Assembly (NCBI GenBank): GCA_014904985.1
Contig: MU128937.1
Coordinates: 248,001 to 312,000, forward strand
From: Hydnum rufescens UP504
Taxonomy: Eukaryota > Basidiomycota > Agaricomycetes > Cantharellales > Hydnaceae
DNA length: 64,000 bases
Direction of reading: 5' to 3'
The notes under the pieces are model-generated. The model had not been told where the DNA came from, searched no databases, and saw only the letters and a program-made list of their open reading frames with translations. Positions 35,225 to 47,938 of this stretch are shown here, piece after piece (position 1 is the first letter of the stretch; every line of letters begins with the position of its first letter). The translations under genes and the position numbers were made by a program.

Positions 35225-38038
35225 TTAGAGCATCACAAATTCAGTATTTCGTTCCAACCGGGCGCTTTCCTCCATACTCGGTGGAATATCGTCACCCTTC
35301 TCCAAGGGCATCTCCTCGGCTTCAGATTCTGACGCCTCAAAGTCGGACGGGACATGGATCGGTGATGAGTCCGTCGAGATCGTATCATCTCCCTCCACAT
35401 CGGCCGTCAAGGTGGGCACAATCTCAGATTTCGAGGACGAGGTCAGGGAAGGAGGATAGGAAGATATTGACTCGGCAACCGACGCCGGGGCCTCGACCGA
35501 AATAGATGGCTCTACCGGTGCAGAGGTGGAGACCTGTTCGGGGGCTGCAGGAACCTCGACTTCGACAACTGGCGCAATCTCGGCGCTAACAATCACATGA
35601 CTTCCCTCACGATCATCGATAACAGCAGGGTCCTCGAAAGTTGGATCATTGGCAACACCACTGGTTAGCGGCTCCCAATGTGTCTCATCGGCAATTGGCA
35701 TTGGCTCCTCAGGTTTCGCGGCAGCAGCTACCGGTTTCTGCTTCGTCCAAGCCTCTGCCTTGGCACTATCCAGCTTCTCCAACGCGGCCTCAATACGCAG
35801 TACGAGTTCCTTTCGGGCGGCTCGCACACTCCCTTGACCTTCACTGTCCACTGCATCCAGCTGAGTCATCAAGGACGTTAGGTCTGACTCGTGCTGTCGG
35901 ATCGGCGCATTTGCAGGTGTGTACAGTAATGAGGGCGTGGGCGATGATGAAGGCTCGGCGAAATCAACGTGTTCAGGGAAGACAAACTCATACTCCAAGT
36001 TGACGAATCTCGCCTCGATAACTTCGATGGTCTCCATGGGCGACCGTGCCTTCGAAGTAGGTGGAGAAGGCGAGCGCACAGGTATACGTACTGCCGCAGG
36101 AGTAGAACTAGAAGCGGAAGCATGAGCCGGAACAGCAGAAACAGCGGGAGAAGTCCCAGTGGTTGTCGCCTGTTCCTTCATCTGTTCCCTCGTCACTGGG
36201 CGGCCACGTTCAGTAGAATCGGAAGGCGCAGGGGGGAGTGTCGGCGCGGGTGCAGAAATATCAGAGGGCTTAACGTCATTAGCAGGGTCAAGCGAAAGGC
36301 GGATCGCATGCATGATCTGTTGGGCTTCGGCAGCTGCATCATCTCTCCGTCTGCTCTCAGCCGTTGCGGGAGCGGACACCGCCGTTGGAGCAGTCGCAGC
36401 ACGGGACTGTTGGACCTGATGGCGGAGTGCGTCTGGTTGGGCAGAGCTAGGTGCGGCGTATGTGTATCCAACAGGAGCTGGGGTACCCTGCAAATCCAAA
36501 TAAAAAATCAGATCGATCCGAAAACAACAGAGCTCGATATGACTAACAGTATGTTGCTTCTGTGCCGATGCAGGAGCGGAAACACGAGTGGGTTCCTGAC
36601 CATCAGTGGCGAATCGTACCGAACGTTTTCGGTGGGGCTCCCGTTGTTGCGGTTCATCTTCCTTCGGTGCTTGCGCGGGAGTGTCTCTGCTTGAGGGACT
36701 GGATGGTTCACCAATACTTAATCCAAGAGACGCGAGCACTGCCTTGAAGGCATCCAGATCAGCCCCCTGACCACTCGGAACAGTGGTGGGCAGAGATGCC
36801 GGAGCACGAGAGGAGACAGGGGCTTCCCTCTCGTTCGCGGACGAGTCAATATTCAACCCAAGGGAGCCGAGGAGGGAGCCCAAGGCGTTCATGTCAAAAC
36901 CCCCCGAATTATGTGCAGGAGAGTGGGCAGGAGCTGGTGCTGATCTCTGTGGCTCCTGGCGCGCCTGTGGCGGGCGTGGCGATTGAACCTGTGGCATTAA
37001 TTCGAAGTAAGGCTTCGATTCCCCTATCATGACAGGGGGGGCACTTACAATATTCTGGACCTGGGGAAGCAGAGTCCCAATGACTGAGAAGAGCTGCTCG
37101 AGACCGTTTGTGGCCTCGTTCACAGCCTGCTGTTGTCCCTGTTGTTGTTGCCTATGCTCGTGTGCGATGACGGGCTCGGCAAGGTGGTGCTGATTGTGGC
37201 GAGCCTGCCTAATTGCCTCTTGTTGCGAGTGTTGTTGCGACTGTCGAAGTCGTTCCTGTTGCTGCCTTAGATCGGCTGCAGCGCGAATACGTGCCTCGGC
37301 AGGATCGTGATCATAACGTTCATCCAAAATCACATGAAGGGGACTGTGACGCTCGTGGATATATTCGGGAGAGGTGGTTGAGGTGGGCTCCGTGACTTCG
37401 TATTCGTACGTGACAGCTGGGGGCGCCTGGACCCTTCGTCGGCGCACAGGTGCTACAGTGGTCGCCGGAGAAGCTGGAACAGTGGTGACTACGCGGACAG
37501 GGGCGGGGGCTGGAACCCGATGGTACCGAGGGGTAACGACGAGGTCTTCTTCCTCGAGATAGGACCCGACTGGTCGAAGAGCTGGAACGGCACGCCGGCG
37601 AGGCTGATACTCTACGGGCTCCTCATAGGCGAATTCGACTTCTACGGGATCTTCATAATATGCTGATGGACGAACGTGGCGAGACACAACGACAGGCGCC
37701 TCGGGATAGTAAGCGCCCGAGTGGACCGCAGGACCACCAACGTACTGTTAATGGGAAGAATCATCAACGACAACTCATAAGATGTATACGAGATGAATGA
37801 CATACGCGGTGTGGCCTCTGGTCCAACTCGACATAAGATGGACGACGACGAACGCCATAGGCAGGCAGCTCAGGCTCGTAGTATTCCGGCTCGTCGTATA
37901 CACTATGGTGTCGATTGGCTAGAGCGCGAACGTGTGCAGCTCGTCGCTCATAGTCATCCGCAAGGGCCCAAGGCCGCCGCGGGGGCTCGGGTGGTGACGA
38001 TAGTACGCATCGTGGAGAGGGTACGAGAAAGCTGGCAT
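35225..38038 (-). CDS. BAG-domain protein, putative Hsp70 nucleotide-exchange co-chaperone
   Basis: Start ATG 38038 (MPAFSYPLHDAYY); intron 37745-37805; two further in-frame introns near 37000 and 36500. Adding one base to the five-G run at 37981-37985 restores frame and gives 2,634 nt, 878 codons. Order: Tyr/Glu/Arg/Pro-rich N-terminus, a Gln/His-rich coiled region (QQQERLRQSQQHSQQEAIRQ), long Pro/Ala/Ser disorder, then a BAG-like helical bundle at about 35750-35900 (ESDLTSLMTQLDAVDSE, ARKELVLRIEAALEKLDSA), and an acidic Val/Pro/Ser tail. BAG proteins bind the Hsp70 ATPase domain. The BAG call rests on helix pattern and a conserved Asp/Arg face. Confidence 0.75.
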
Positions 38039-38337
38039 TGTGGTTCGAAGTGAAAACGAGGATGGAGGATGAAGCAGAGAAGCAGCTTACCTTTATAGCT
38101 CCTAAAAGGGATACGCGTCTAAATTCGTCAGAGTCTACGCGGCCTTGGTCGAAAATTCAAGAAGCAGACAGAAAGAGCGTGACTCTTCGAGATTGGTGAG
38201 CATGACAAAGCAATTAATTTCTCGAATGGCTGTGCACAATTACCATATGATATCATCGACTACGGATATTACAGTACCGGTTGGCCACATAACAGACGAC
38301 ACGACGGAAAACATTGTAAAATACAGTTGGTGAAAAA

Positions 38338-39978
38338 TCAATAGAACTTGGCCTGCTTTCGATACTCATTTCGCTCCATACTCTTCCTCTCGAGGATATC
38401 GTAATGACCAGGTCTACCCCACCATGCACTCAAAAATCGGAAGACGATTTACGCAAGGGAAATAGCACACACCTGAATAAGAGGGTGATAGGATCTTGAG
38501 CCCCATATTGACCATCTGCATCGTCCGTCTCGAAATGGACAAAGTTCACTCGGCCCACGTCGTCGACCCAGCTACTACTACTTGAATCGCGCGAGCCGGC
38601 GATCCCCCCATCCACATACGCTACATCGATAGAAGTTTGCAGAGAACGGGACAGAGCCAGGATTTGTGGATGATCTGACAGGCAAAAAAAATATCGAACG
38701 AGCGGTACATCACTCCTGTTCTGTTGGCGTACGACGAGAAAAGAAATAGGCGACGCACCTGCTTCTTTCCCAGTAGGCTCCACCTCTCGCTCACAAAAGG
38801 TCTGTAGATCCATAGCTTCTCCATTGATGGGATCGAATAAAAAGGGCACAAAATCTTCCGGGTGCAAACGAATATACGCGGATGTGATGAGACGGAGGAA
38901 CATTACTACAGAGTTCGACACTGTGTATTGAACACACTTGTGAGAAAAATGACCAGGAAAATGTGGCTTACGAATCACTTACCAACAGGGTCCTGAAAGT
39001 GAGCCAGGAGAGAAGAGGGTGACAGTGTCTCCCCTCGCATATCTGGGAGGGTAATATTGGAAATGACGTAATGTAGAACTCGATAAATATCTTCGTACTA
39101 AATAAAAGAGTCCAGTACTCATCGTCAGCATTTAATATGGCCAGAAGACGATAGGAAGACGATATGCACACGTACCACACGAGGATCGAAACCAAGATCT
39201 TTCAAGTCATCCAAGCTCAATTGCAGAACATCTAACCGCCTTTGCACAACCGCATCAATGGAATCCCCGCCTTCTCACTAGACGAATTATGGTGTAGTAT
39301 GCGTTCAACGTATGCGAACGCAACTGCCCTATAAAAACAGTCCCCGTCGCCTTTAACACGACGGAGACCTGTCCAGCCATGTCCTGCAAGCCAAGCGATC
39401 TTTAACGAGAAGGGTGATAGTTCGGGATACTCGGAACGAAGGAGGGAGAGCGGAATTGTGGCGCTGATAAGAGGCTATTAAGAAGTCTTCGTCAAGCTTA
39501 AGTCCCAGGTGGTGCGTGTTTGAGATGAGAGAGAAGATAATGTATACCCACGCGCTGTGAGGCTTCTTGGTCTTTGGAGGCAGTAAGTAGGGAGAAGATT
39601 TTAGCATCGATTAAGTCTATTGGGACCGAGACATAGCCTGAGGATATGGAATGCGTTTAAAATACATCGTGGAATGTGACATGCCTTCAACACCCCCAGA
39701 CTCTGCGATTGGGGGATCTGAGCTGGCATCACCGGCGCCACCAAAATGTGAGGACTGGATGGTGGCTGGATGGCTCCCAGATGATGACGACGCTACAACG
39801 GGCGATGGGGGCGATTCAGGATCAGCTCTAAATCGTAGTGGGATGACTGGCCCAGGATGGAGAAAAGAGGTGAATAATCCTCATATTCATGGCCATTGAT
39901 GGCAACGGAAATTTTCATCAATAGCACCTGAGGGAGGGAATACTGACTGGGACTGGGGACAGAGTCTCGATCCGCCAT
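38338..39978 (-). CDS. Otubain-type ubiquitin thioesterase (OTU domain)
   Basis: Start ATG 39978 (MADRDSVPSP); stop TGA 38340-38338. A disordered acidic/Ser N-terminus is followed by the otubain fold: VPIDLIDAKIFSLLTASK, LISATIPLSLLRSEYPELSPFSLKIAWLAGHGWTGLRRVKGDGDCFYRA (printed here only as its landmark DGDCFYRA), LRLITSAYIRLHPEDFVPFL, FCEREVEPTGKEADHPQI, VAYVDGG and the last exon PGHYDILERK. The triad is the Asp and Cys of D-G-D-C plus the His of PGHYDIL. Most enzymes have G-D-G-N-C; here Asn is Asp. Otubains remove ubiquitin, preferring Lys48 chains. Introns of about 50-70 bp interrupt it at least five times, including one inside the ADHPQ stretch and one before PGHYDIL. Confidence 0.9.
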
Positions 39979-40645
39979 AGTGAAAAACAGGGGGCCGCCA
40001 CGGTGGCAGTGCCCGCACTTGCATGATCCCCATTGAGGTGTACATGGACCGTCACCACATATGAAGGTTCAGAGCGCAGGGCCGATATTCTCTCCAAGCG
40101 GTCTGACTCATGTACGGCACAAGCGATTAGACCGCTAGCTGGATGCGATATCACCTTGCTCCAGATCACTCCCAAAACGTTTGGAGACACCATGTCGCTC
40201 ACAGTAGAAGCCAGGCTTCCAGCACCTCTTCCATGCAGACCTCATCGTAAACCCAAATTCGTATTTCTTGCGCCCCAAAGCGAAAGGCGTGTCACAGCTA
40301 CGAGTAGTAGTAGATTGGTGGGTCTTGCACACTTCTGAGGATCCCTTCCAGACTCGATACCAGTTTTCATGCTTGCCACTCGAAGTGCCGAATTATTGTG
40401 ACTGTGTTTCCTCGTTGGTATCAATGGTATCCCTAAACAACATTCCCGAATGAAATGGACGCTATTATCGACATCTGCACCGCTGTCCGCTGGAGTTGAT
40501 GCCCACACGTTCCATTTGGAAAGTAAATAAGGCATACATAGGGACATCGACACGCCCGTCACAGGCGTGCTAGATCATTGCCCTAATCTCCTTCTCCACA
40601 ATGCACAGCGCACCACCAATTTTTTGTTCGGGGTCAGGTCAGCAT
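39979..40645. other. Intergenic, no gene supported
   Basis: A 101-codon plus-strand frame (40033-40338) has no recognisable features. The region lies upstream of otubain and downstream of the GNAT-like gene. Confidence 0.35.
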
Positions 40646-41843
40646 TTACTTCTCAACTTCCTTCTCCTGTTCCCATCGCGCCCTATCAATCTCAAACCAC
40701 GTCCAAACCTCCCCAGTCAACGACCGTGTCTCGAATGACAGGAATGTTCCTGCTGTCCCTTCTGGTGCTCGCGTTTTCGAGGGCACAAATCCCAGCTCTC
40801 GGAAAACCTGCTCTCGTCCCGATTCCAACGACGAAATGCGTATAAACACCTTGTTCACCGTCACCGCTGATGCCCCACCATCACCAGCATCTGTCTCCCC
40901 CTTCCTCCCTTTCGCCTTTCCCTTCTTCGAAGATGAAGTGGAAGTAGGAGTTGGAAGTGAAGGGGCGAGAGAGAACACGTCCTTAAGTGCCTTTCGAAGC
41001 AGATCAAACTGCACACCCGTCGAGACATACACCCTATCAACGTGGTAATGGCGTATCACCGCATAGTCTGGTGGGGGCTTGCTTTTCACTTTCTTCATTC
41101 GTTCTGTCATCTTCGCACGCAGCACATCAATGGCCTTCTCGCGCTCTTTGATGGCTTCAGGCGTGTCGCCATTTACAGCCTTTTTGTTGACTGAGTCGTC
41201 CGGAGATGGGAGCCGCTCTTCGTCCTCTAAATTCGACAAATCGTCGTCTGGAGCTGCAGCGTCCACGGCTATATATCCGATTGGTCGTTTAGACCATACC
41301 AGCACCAGGAATCGAGAATGTGGAGCATGCAGGGAGGAGTAGTACTGTGTGAGGTACAAGATATCTTCCCTACTAAGGAATCTACGGATTTCCTTTTCGA
41401 AGAATGGACGATGATGCCTGTTTTGTTATTAGTATTACAGTGTCAGTGGTTTCCGGACATCCAGACAGGGTACGACTACAGTGAGCACGTACCAGTCTAC
41501 AGCGAAGAGGATGGGCACGGCGATAACGGCAAAACCGGGAAACGGGGCCAAGTATCCTATGAAACCGAACTCCAGACGGGGCCACCACCCCAAATATTGA
41601 ACAAAAATAGAGGACAATGCTATCCAAATGGCCAGAACCATTGGGTGCCCATACGCTATGACGACGTGTGGGAATTTCAGCAGAAGTAGAGAAGAAAACG
41701 CCTTGGCACAGGCGCGGGTGAAACAAACCTTTGTTATTAGCTACACCCAGTGTCTCCATGGCACTCATGCCAAAAAGTAGCCTCAGCTCTTTGAGATCAT
41801 GGTCCTCAAATGGCCTAATCTCCGACGTCGGCTGGTCTGGCAT
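40646..41843 (-). CDS. GNAT-like N-acetyltransferase with membrane segments
   Basis: Start ATG 41843 (MPDQPTSEIRPFEDHDLKELR), a typical GNAT beta1-alpha1 opening. After an intron come two hydrophobic segments: HPMVLAIWIALSSIFVQYL and FAVIAVPILFAVDWYVLTVV. After another, YLTQYYSSLHAPHSRFLVLVWSKRPIGYIAVDAAA gives the beta4 strand of a GNAT fold. A Glu/Asp/Lys-rich insert follows, then DYAVIRHYHVDRVYVSTGVQFDLLRKAL (beta5, with the position of the acetyl-CoA pocket) and VFRELGFVPSKTR near the C-terminus. Membrane insertion after helix 1 recalls NAT8-type acetyltransferases. Substrate unknown. Stop at 40646-40648. Confidence 0.65.
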
Positions 41844-43389
41844 GGCAGTAGGCAGTGGAGTTGCTGCCGTTGCTTAATCTGGAAATTCAACCTCTTGTAG
41901 ACGCACGTTCCTTCATTAGAGGGTGGCAGCACTGCCACTTCGCCTGTACCCAAACAAAAACCAATCATCCACTCGAACGCGGTATGCAAATCCAGATTTT
42001 CCTCTCTCTCACCTCCCACTCGAATCATGGAAGTGAGGACGGCAGGGAAGTGTCGCTTTTGGTCTTCCACTCGCTCAGCCCGTTTTTATTTCCCTTGACC
42101 TCATTCACGGGTGACCCGCCAGCTGTGGTCCAATGGCTCTTTCTGTAATGTCGCTGGCCATGCGTGGGTGTACCGCCAGCAGTATTATTGCCTTGCACTA
42201 CATGCAACGCCCCAAGAGTTGTTGGCTGTACGGATGAATGGGTCCATAGTCTCGACCTCGTTGTTTTATCATATCAGGCAAGCACATGCACCTGGCTATG
42301 GAGCTCTGGCTACAAATCCTGCAAATCATTTGCCTTCCATCGACTCGCATAATCTAGCTTTGTCCTATGTCATTGTACTACCGCCAACTTCATACAGACC
42401 ACCATGCCTTGAATGTTGAACAATGCGGGCGCAAATGACGGCACATTCAGTCCCGAAAAACTATTCATGCATTCGGATATAACCCCCACCTCATCAGCGC
42501 TTATTGCCTTCTCATTTTGATTTCCCTTTACATCTCTCCGTGCCCCGAATATTAATTCGTCGTAGCTCTTTCATAATTTGGCCAAGATCATGGATTCAAA
42601 CGTAACCAAAATCCAATCCTCTCAAAAAAGATACTGCAGTACCATTGACTTTACAAATCGACGCGATAAACTTGATAATAGCTTCGTAGACCCAATTGGA
42701 ATCTTACAGTGCCAGCAATCCTAGCGATGCTCGGATGGGTTGTCTGAAGACAGCGCATGAAGCTCTTGTTGGCTGAGCTTCCTCAGCCAAGTGTCTATGG
42801 GAGCCTACGCGATATATAAAAGAGAATTCCTCTATGACCGAGAGTGGGCGGGAGTTGCCGAGAGAGTAGACCACGGCGTGTTGCGCAGAGCACGCCTGAG
42901 AAAGGCTCAGAAAGCTGAATGTCAGCTTCTACTTGGGCAACTATGGAGGCTGAGGCAATAAGACTATGCAACCCAGCGTCAACGATGCAGTGTTGTTATG
43001 CAATAAAAAGGGAGGAGGGCGGGTAGAAAAATTTGCGGGTGCTATGGGCGGACGAGCGAGACGAGAGATGTGCGAGACCGCGAATTACAAGAGGTGTTCC
43101 GGATGGAGCCGTAGTGTACAAGAGTGTACACTTGAGTTAATGACGTAGTCTACTATCGACAGTGTGGGAACAACTTGCTTAATTGGGTCTACTACGCTTA
43201 TCAAGTCCTGGAGCTAGGTGCTTGTGCCTCGCACCGAGCTCAGGGATCATGCATAACCATATCCAAAAGCCCTAGTACAAAATGCCAACTGGTTGAAGAG
43301 CGGAACCAGAAACCCCTTCGGCGGAAGGCCGCGAAGCAGATTATGTAAATAATGTCCAGTGCGGCTTGGCCTGATTCATTCCTATCGCC
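41844..43389. other. Long intergenic region, 1.5 kb
   Basis: Short frames only. No tRNA, repeat or transposon signature was recognised by eye. Confidence 0.35.
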
Positions 43390-44312
43390 ATGATCCTCGA
43401 TGTCGAGAAAGCTCCACCCCCGCCGTATAGGAGCACTTCGTCTGGGAGCTCACTCGGGGCTCACCGTGCGCATAGAATCATGTTAAACTGGCTTCCCGCA
43501 CACTTGCTCCTTGAGATTGTGTATTGGACATGTCCTGAAGGGCTTTCCCCCCAAGAACGGCATCTCCGCCTTTACTGGATTAGTTCAAGTTTACGCCATG
43601 TCTGTCGTGACCTCTGGTTTGGTGAGACCGCGTCCAGCGTGTCAATACTCATTTGGGCGTCAACTGAGTGCTGAGTTTCTCCGCAGCATGTGCGCATATC
43701 CTGCGCTCCTCATACCTTCCTCTGTATATCCGAGAGGTCCTTCCTCCTTTCTCCTCCGACCCATTTCCTTCTTCCCACCCTTCATTGTCTTCCTATGGTC
43801 TCTCAACAACCAATGATACCCCCATTGTGTCCACTCAACGCGAAGCCCTTATTCTCGATCGTTTCATCCTCCTTAGAGTCCGAGATGACGTCCTAGCAGA
43901 CGAATCAGACCTCTATCTCGACTACAACGACGAACAATACAGAGACCTATTCAACTTCATGCAGGTCAGTAATTTCATCGCTCCTGTGCGCAGATGCACG
44001 AGCAAAGAAGCCTTGTTATTGACGGGCCCGCTTTCTTAACCATCGTATATTATTACACAGCCCCGCGCACGTACCGAGGATTTGGTAAACAAATACGGAA
44101 CTCGTGCGGGCTTGATTTCGGCAAAACGTGCTTCCTTTTCCGAACTCTCTGTGTCTTGGGGGAATAGAAAAGTTGGTTTGATTTGCCAAGATCGATCACT
44201 TGGGCGTCGAAGACTACTAGTGGAAGTACCGAGGGACAGGAATGATAGGCTCGAAGATATCGCAATGAGATTGGTCAAGGAGTGGACGAGATTAGTCAGG
44301 GCAGGTGGATAG
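43390..44312 (+). CDS. Conserved fungal hypothetical protein
   Basis: Start ATG 43390 (MILDVEKAPPPPYRS), with a short Pro/Ser N-terminus. An F-box-like helical segment follows: LNWLPAHLLLEIVYWTCPEG and SSSLRHVCRDLWF, the spacing of an LPxHLLLEI box and a later helix ending in Arg-Asp-Leu-Trp. After a likely intron, AACAHILRSSYLPLYIREV and LILDRFILLRVRDDVLADESDLYLDYNDEQYRDLFNFMQ lead, across an intron at about 43963-44060, to PRARTEDLVNKYG, and the end LVEVPRDRNDRLEDIAMRLV. The F-box idea is inference. I know no function. Confidence 0.62.
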
Positions 44313-44681
44313 GGCAGTTTAAGTAGGCGCCTTTCCTGCTTTTTTCGCGGACTATAGAAAATGCTGTATAAGTCCATTGAACGTGTTGTAATATTTTCTC
44401 CCTCTTGGTACAGTACTTGTTCTTATTCCTCTCATGAGAACGGCTCCTAAGTGAGACTAAGGACTCATGCAGCATATGCATGTGGCCCACCTGAGACAAC
44501 CCAAACGCTATCGCCATTTACAATCAATATGTCCTGACCCAACTTTACGAGCAGCTGACATCGTAATCCCGGCCAGAATAATACTGCACTGCACAGCCAG
44601 TGACAAAAAAGGGAGAGGGAGGCATCCGCTGCCGGCTCGCGAAAACAACGCCATGTGCCCGGTAAACCACCCTCACCACGG
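44313..44681. other. Convergent intergenic region
   Basis: No gene supported between two converging 3' ends. Confidence 0.35.
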
Positions 44682-45748
44682 CTAAACAACGCGCGAAGTA
44701 CGTGAATGGGCATAATTCATGCATAAGTTATGTCCCCAGTCAAAGGCCACGGTCAAGAAATTCGAGCAATAGCAGTCCGCAATAAGGATGTACATTATAA
44801 TTTCCGTTAAAAAAAACGTAGTCTTGAGATGTCGAGGACTCTTCAGCCATTTGCAGCCGCTAGGTACGCCTAGTCCATCAGAGAGCTGTATAAGCCAAAA
44901 AAAGATAACGAAAAAAAAAATTGGACTCACATCCCTTTCGTCCAAAAACTCAACGTAGGCAAGAGCTACAGCAATCCACCAGCTAGGCTCCACACCCAGA
45001 GCACGCGCCACACCATGATCAAGCTCGATGATCCCACTCGCCACGCCCGAGCCTATAAGCAGTGACGTCGTATCCGTAAAAGTAAGTACGGGAGGGATCG
45101 ATCGCGTCCGAATAACAAACGACTGGTCGTAAAATTTTAGTTTTAGAACGACGGCAGCAGTCTTTCGAATCCAAAGTGAGATATGGAGCGTACTTTATGC
45201 CTGCCCATGAGGCTTGACGATACAGCGGAGGGGAGGAAGGAAAGTCTATTCGATTTCGGTGGAGGGGCCGGCGCGAGCAAAAAGCGCGTCAGTTCCGAGT
45301 GCACTTGCGGGGAGGCTGTCGTAAGCGGAACCGGATGGCTCTGAGTGTGAGATTGGGATGCACCGAACGGAGGGGGAGGGGAACACGACGTTGTAGATAG
45401 TGTGGACGTTGAGGAAGACCGTCCGGAAGGAGGAATTGCATCAGGAGGGCTGAATCCCTGATGGAGTGAATTAAGTGTCACTGTCTCCAGGGGAGGAGAC
45501 CGGATTGGAGGAGGGGGTGGGTATGAATGGTCTGATGCGATGGACGCACTTGCGGCTGGATTGATAAGAGATTCTAAACTTGGGCTTGGATAGGCAGGAG
45601 GAGGGGGCGTCATGTCAATATTTGTCTGGCATGTAAATGCTAATATCCCGGCAGTCGCATCACCCTCGGACGGATCGCAAGGAACCAAAGGAACGAATGA
45701 CCCGGGTGGAAATATTGGGGACCGAAGTCGTATGTACCTAGAAGTCAT
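44682..45748 (-). CDS. Proline-rich hypothetical protein with conserved C-terminal segment
   Basis: Start ATG 45748 (MTSRYIRLRSPIF). The first 170 residues are Pro/Ser/Thr-rich and probably disordered (PPPPAYPSPS, PPPPPIRSPP). The frame then breaks near 45197; one added base in a CTCC run would continue as HISLWIRKTAAVVLKLKF, then FVIRTRSIPPVLTF, ALGVEPSWWIAVALAYVEFLDER. That folded-looking segment ends at a splice donor (44930). The 3' exon is uncertain: the open frame runs on to 44682 but its sequence looks untranslated. I do not recognise the family. Confidence 0.5.
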
Positions 45749-46161
45749 AGTTGCAACATATCACTTCGATTCCATGAGAATAACACTTACCACCCTGATT
45801 TTGGCCTATGTATCGTCCACTTTAGAGAGTTCGAGGAGGTCTCCTAATGTCAAATACAATGTGTCTAGGGAGCGTCAGATGAAATATCCATCACAAATAC
45901 TCGCCCTAACAGACTCGACAATTTCGTGTTCAGTTAAAACACGCTCCTGTGGAGATAAGATGCAGGACTCGATTCAAGGACTAACTGCAGAAAATGAAGG
46001 ATTCTGACAGTATGCCATATTGAGCGACCAGAGGCTTCTTCCTCCACGGAGATCCTCAGTTGTCCTTCCAAAACGTCGTTGCTGCGAATAGATGGCTAGT
46101 TTTAGATGTCTTGGAGAGATGTCCGTGGCCCATCGCTCGCCTTCTCGTACGATAGCGGACT
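45749..46161. other. Divergent intergenic region
   Basis: It lies between divergent starts. No gene supported. Confidence 0.35.
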
Positions 46162-47938
46162 ATGGATCCAAACGACGGTCCCAGCGCAGAAGGTTCCACT
46201 GGGTGCCTAATGTGTGAAGTGGCGGGCAGCATGGTTCAGCTGCAATTATTTCAGGGCGTTCACGGGAAGATGCCGGCGTCGAAACACCCATTTCGAACAA
46301 AACTTCTGGATCAAACCCATACGTATCTCACGAACGGCACCTGGAAATTGATGCCGCCACACGAATCCTTGGAAAGCTATCTGAAGGTGCCCTCTGGCAT
46401 GCCTGACATACGGGGATCACCATTTCGAGATATCCCAGTCGGGGAAGCGAATCTGGCTTGATGTTTCGTATGTATTCGCTTTAGACAATGTGTGGGCTGT
46501 AAATTTACTGGGGGATTGTTATCAAGATTGATTTTATCAGTCAATACTGGATCAAAAATCCGACCCAAAGTGGGGTGGTCGCAAGGCTGATATCACCTTG
46601 TATAGACCTTCGGATAGCACGCTGGGCTACTCTGCCTCTGAACAGATGGGCCAGACCAATTTCGCAAGGATGGATCTGCTCATTGAGCCCAAGTGCTCAA
46701 ATTCAGAGGACGCTTTCCACGATTCTTGCTCCTTCCAAGTGTCTTCGCCCTCAGGGGCGTTAACTCGAGGTCAACTCGCCTTCTACACGGCTGCTCAGAT
46801 GCATGTGTTCTCCCTCCTTATACGCCATGATAGGGCACATCTCATCCGCTGGGACCGAGCCGGGGCCATAGTCACCAAATCTTTCAATTGCGTTCAGAGT
46901 CCAAGACTCTTGGTTGAATTCTATTGGAAGTACACTCGTTTTCCGAGTGACCAAGATTGCGGGGATCCTGCTTATCCTCTGGAAGGCTTTGAACACTACC
47001 AAATGGTTCTCCGAAAGGTTGGGCATCGGCTGAAGGAATTCAAGTCGACACAGCTAGTGACCACTATTGCAGACGCCATGGAACCCAAGCGATATGGCCC
47101 ATTGGCTCTTTGTTTGATGTATGATACTCAATTACCGTCCAAACGGAGCCCACCAGGATGCTTTCAACAAGGCGAAAATATTACACCGCGACATTGGCGT
47201 CGGAAACATCGTCATCGAAGCGGATGGGAAAGGGATGTTGATGCACTGTGACCTGCCACTCAATATGTCACACCCTCGATCAGATTGAAACGGACGGTGT
47301 GTGATTGTGATGAGACTACCTCTATCTCTGGCTTATCAAGATTGGTTGATATCAGGGCACATTGCACTTCATCTCTGCCCGCCTTCTTCAAGATCCTAAC
47401 CTCGTACACGGATGATCGAGAATCAGCGTTTTGGCTGTTGCTCTGGGTGTCGTTACGGTACACGGAGCACAACCTGTCGCCGGGTGAACTGGCTAAGAGA
47501 CTGAAGATGTTTGACGCCGCGGACAGGGTAGGTGGTGAACTGCTCGGCGGCGAACTGAAAGCATACTCGTTAACAAAGGGCCGGCCATTCGAAGACATAC
47601 AATGTGCGGAACGCCCTGCCTTACCCCAACATATTCGGGATCTTGTCCGTGTCCTCTCGATCCGCTACAAGGTCAAACCCTCCTCCCTCTGATTCGAAGA
47701 CGCTCCAAAACCCGACCAAGCAATCATGGACGTCCGAGATGTCGGGTACAATAAACACATAGCCACCCTGAAAAATGTCACTGATTGGCTAGTCAAAACA
47801 CTCCGGGACGCGGGGTCGAAAGATGGGTGGCCTACGAACGGTGAATCCGTTTCGGAAGATTATTGGCAGCACAGGGCCTGGTTAGAGCCGGAAGTACCGA
47901 GACGAGGACACAAGCCAGCCGGGTTCCAAGAGGCATAA
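46162..47938 (+). pseudogene. Second FunK1 fungal kinase-like gene, damaged
   Basis: ATG 46162 is the first reasonable start. Landmarks: SDPKWGGRKADITLYRPSDS, QLAFYTAAQMHVFSLLIRHDRAHLIRWDRAGAIVT, LLVEFYWKYTRF, MVLRKVGHRLKEF, then in another frame GAHQDAFNKAKILHRDIGVGN with an intact H-R-D loop (47184-47192), GKGMLMHCDL, SARLLQDPNLVH and, in a third frame, DDRESAFWLLLWVSLRY and LKMFDAADRVGGELLGG. TGA at 47690-47692 interrupts the tail, which continues in the same frame as WLVKTLRDAG. At the place of the metal-binding Asp block, FunK1 relatives usually read D-W-D; here it is H-C-D. The frame changes between 47090 and 47400 are more than can be explained by one base. A decayed copy is likely. 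Confidence 0.7.

Noticed and set aside
35969..36694. 241-codon plus-strand frame, Arg/Ser-rich
   Set aside because: Antisense to the BAG gene, with codon composition expected from its reverse complement.
44930..45200. Similarity of LKLKFYDQSFVIRTRSIP to the little-finger strand of Y-family DNA polymerases
   Set aside because: The match is short and no palm domain or catalytic acidic residues occur in the gene.
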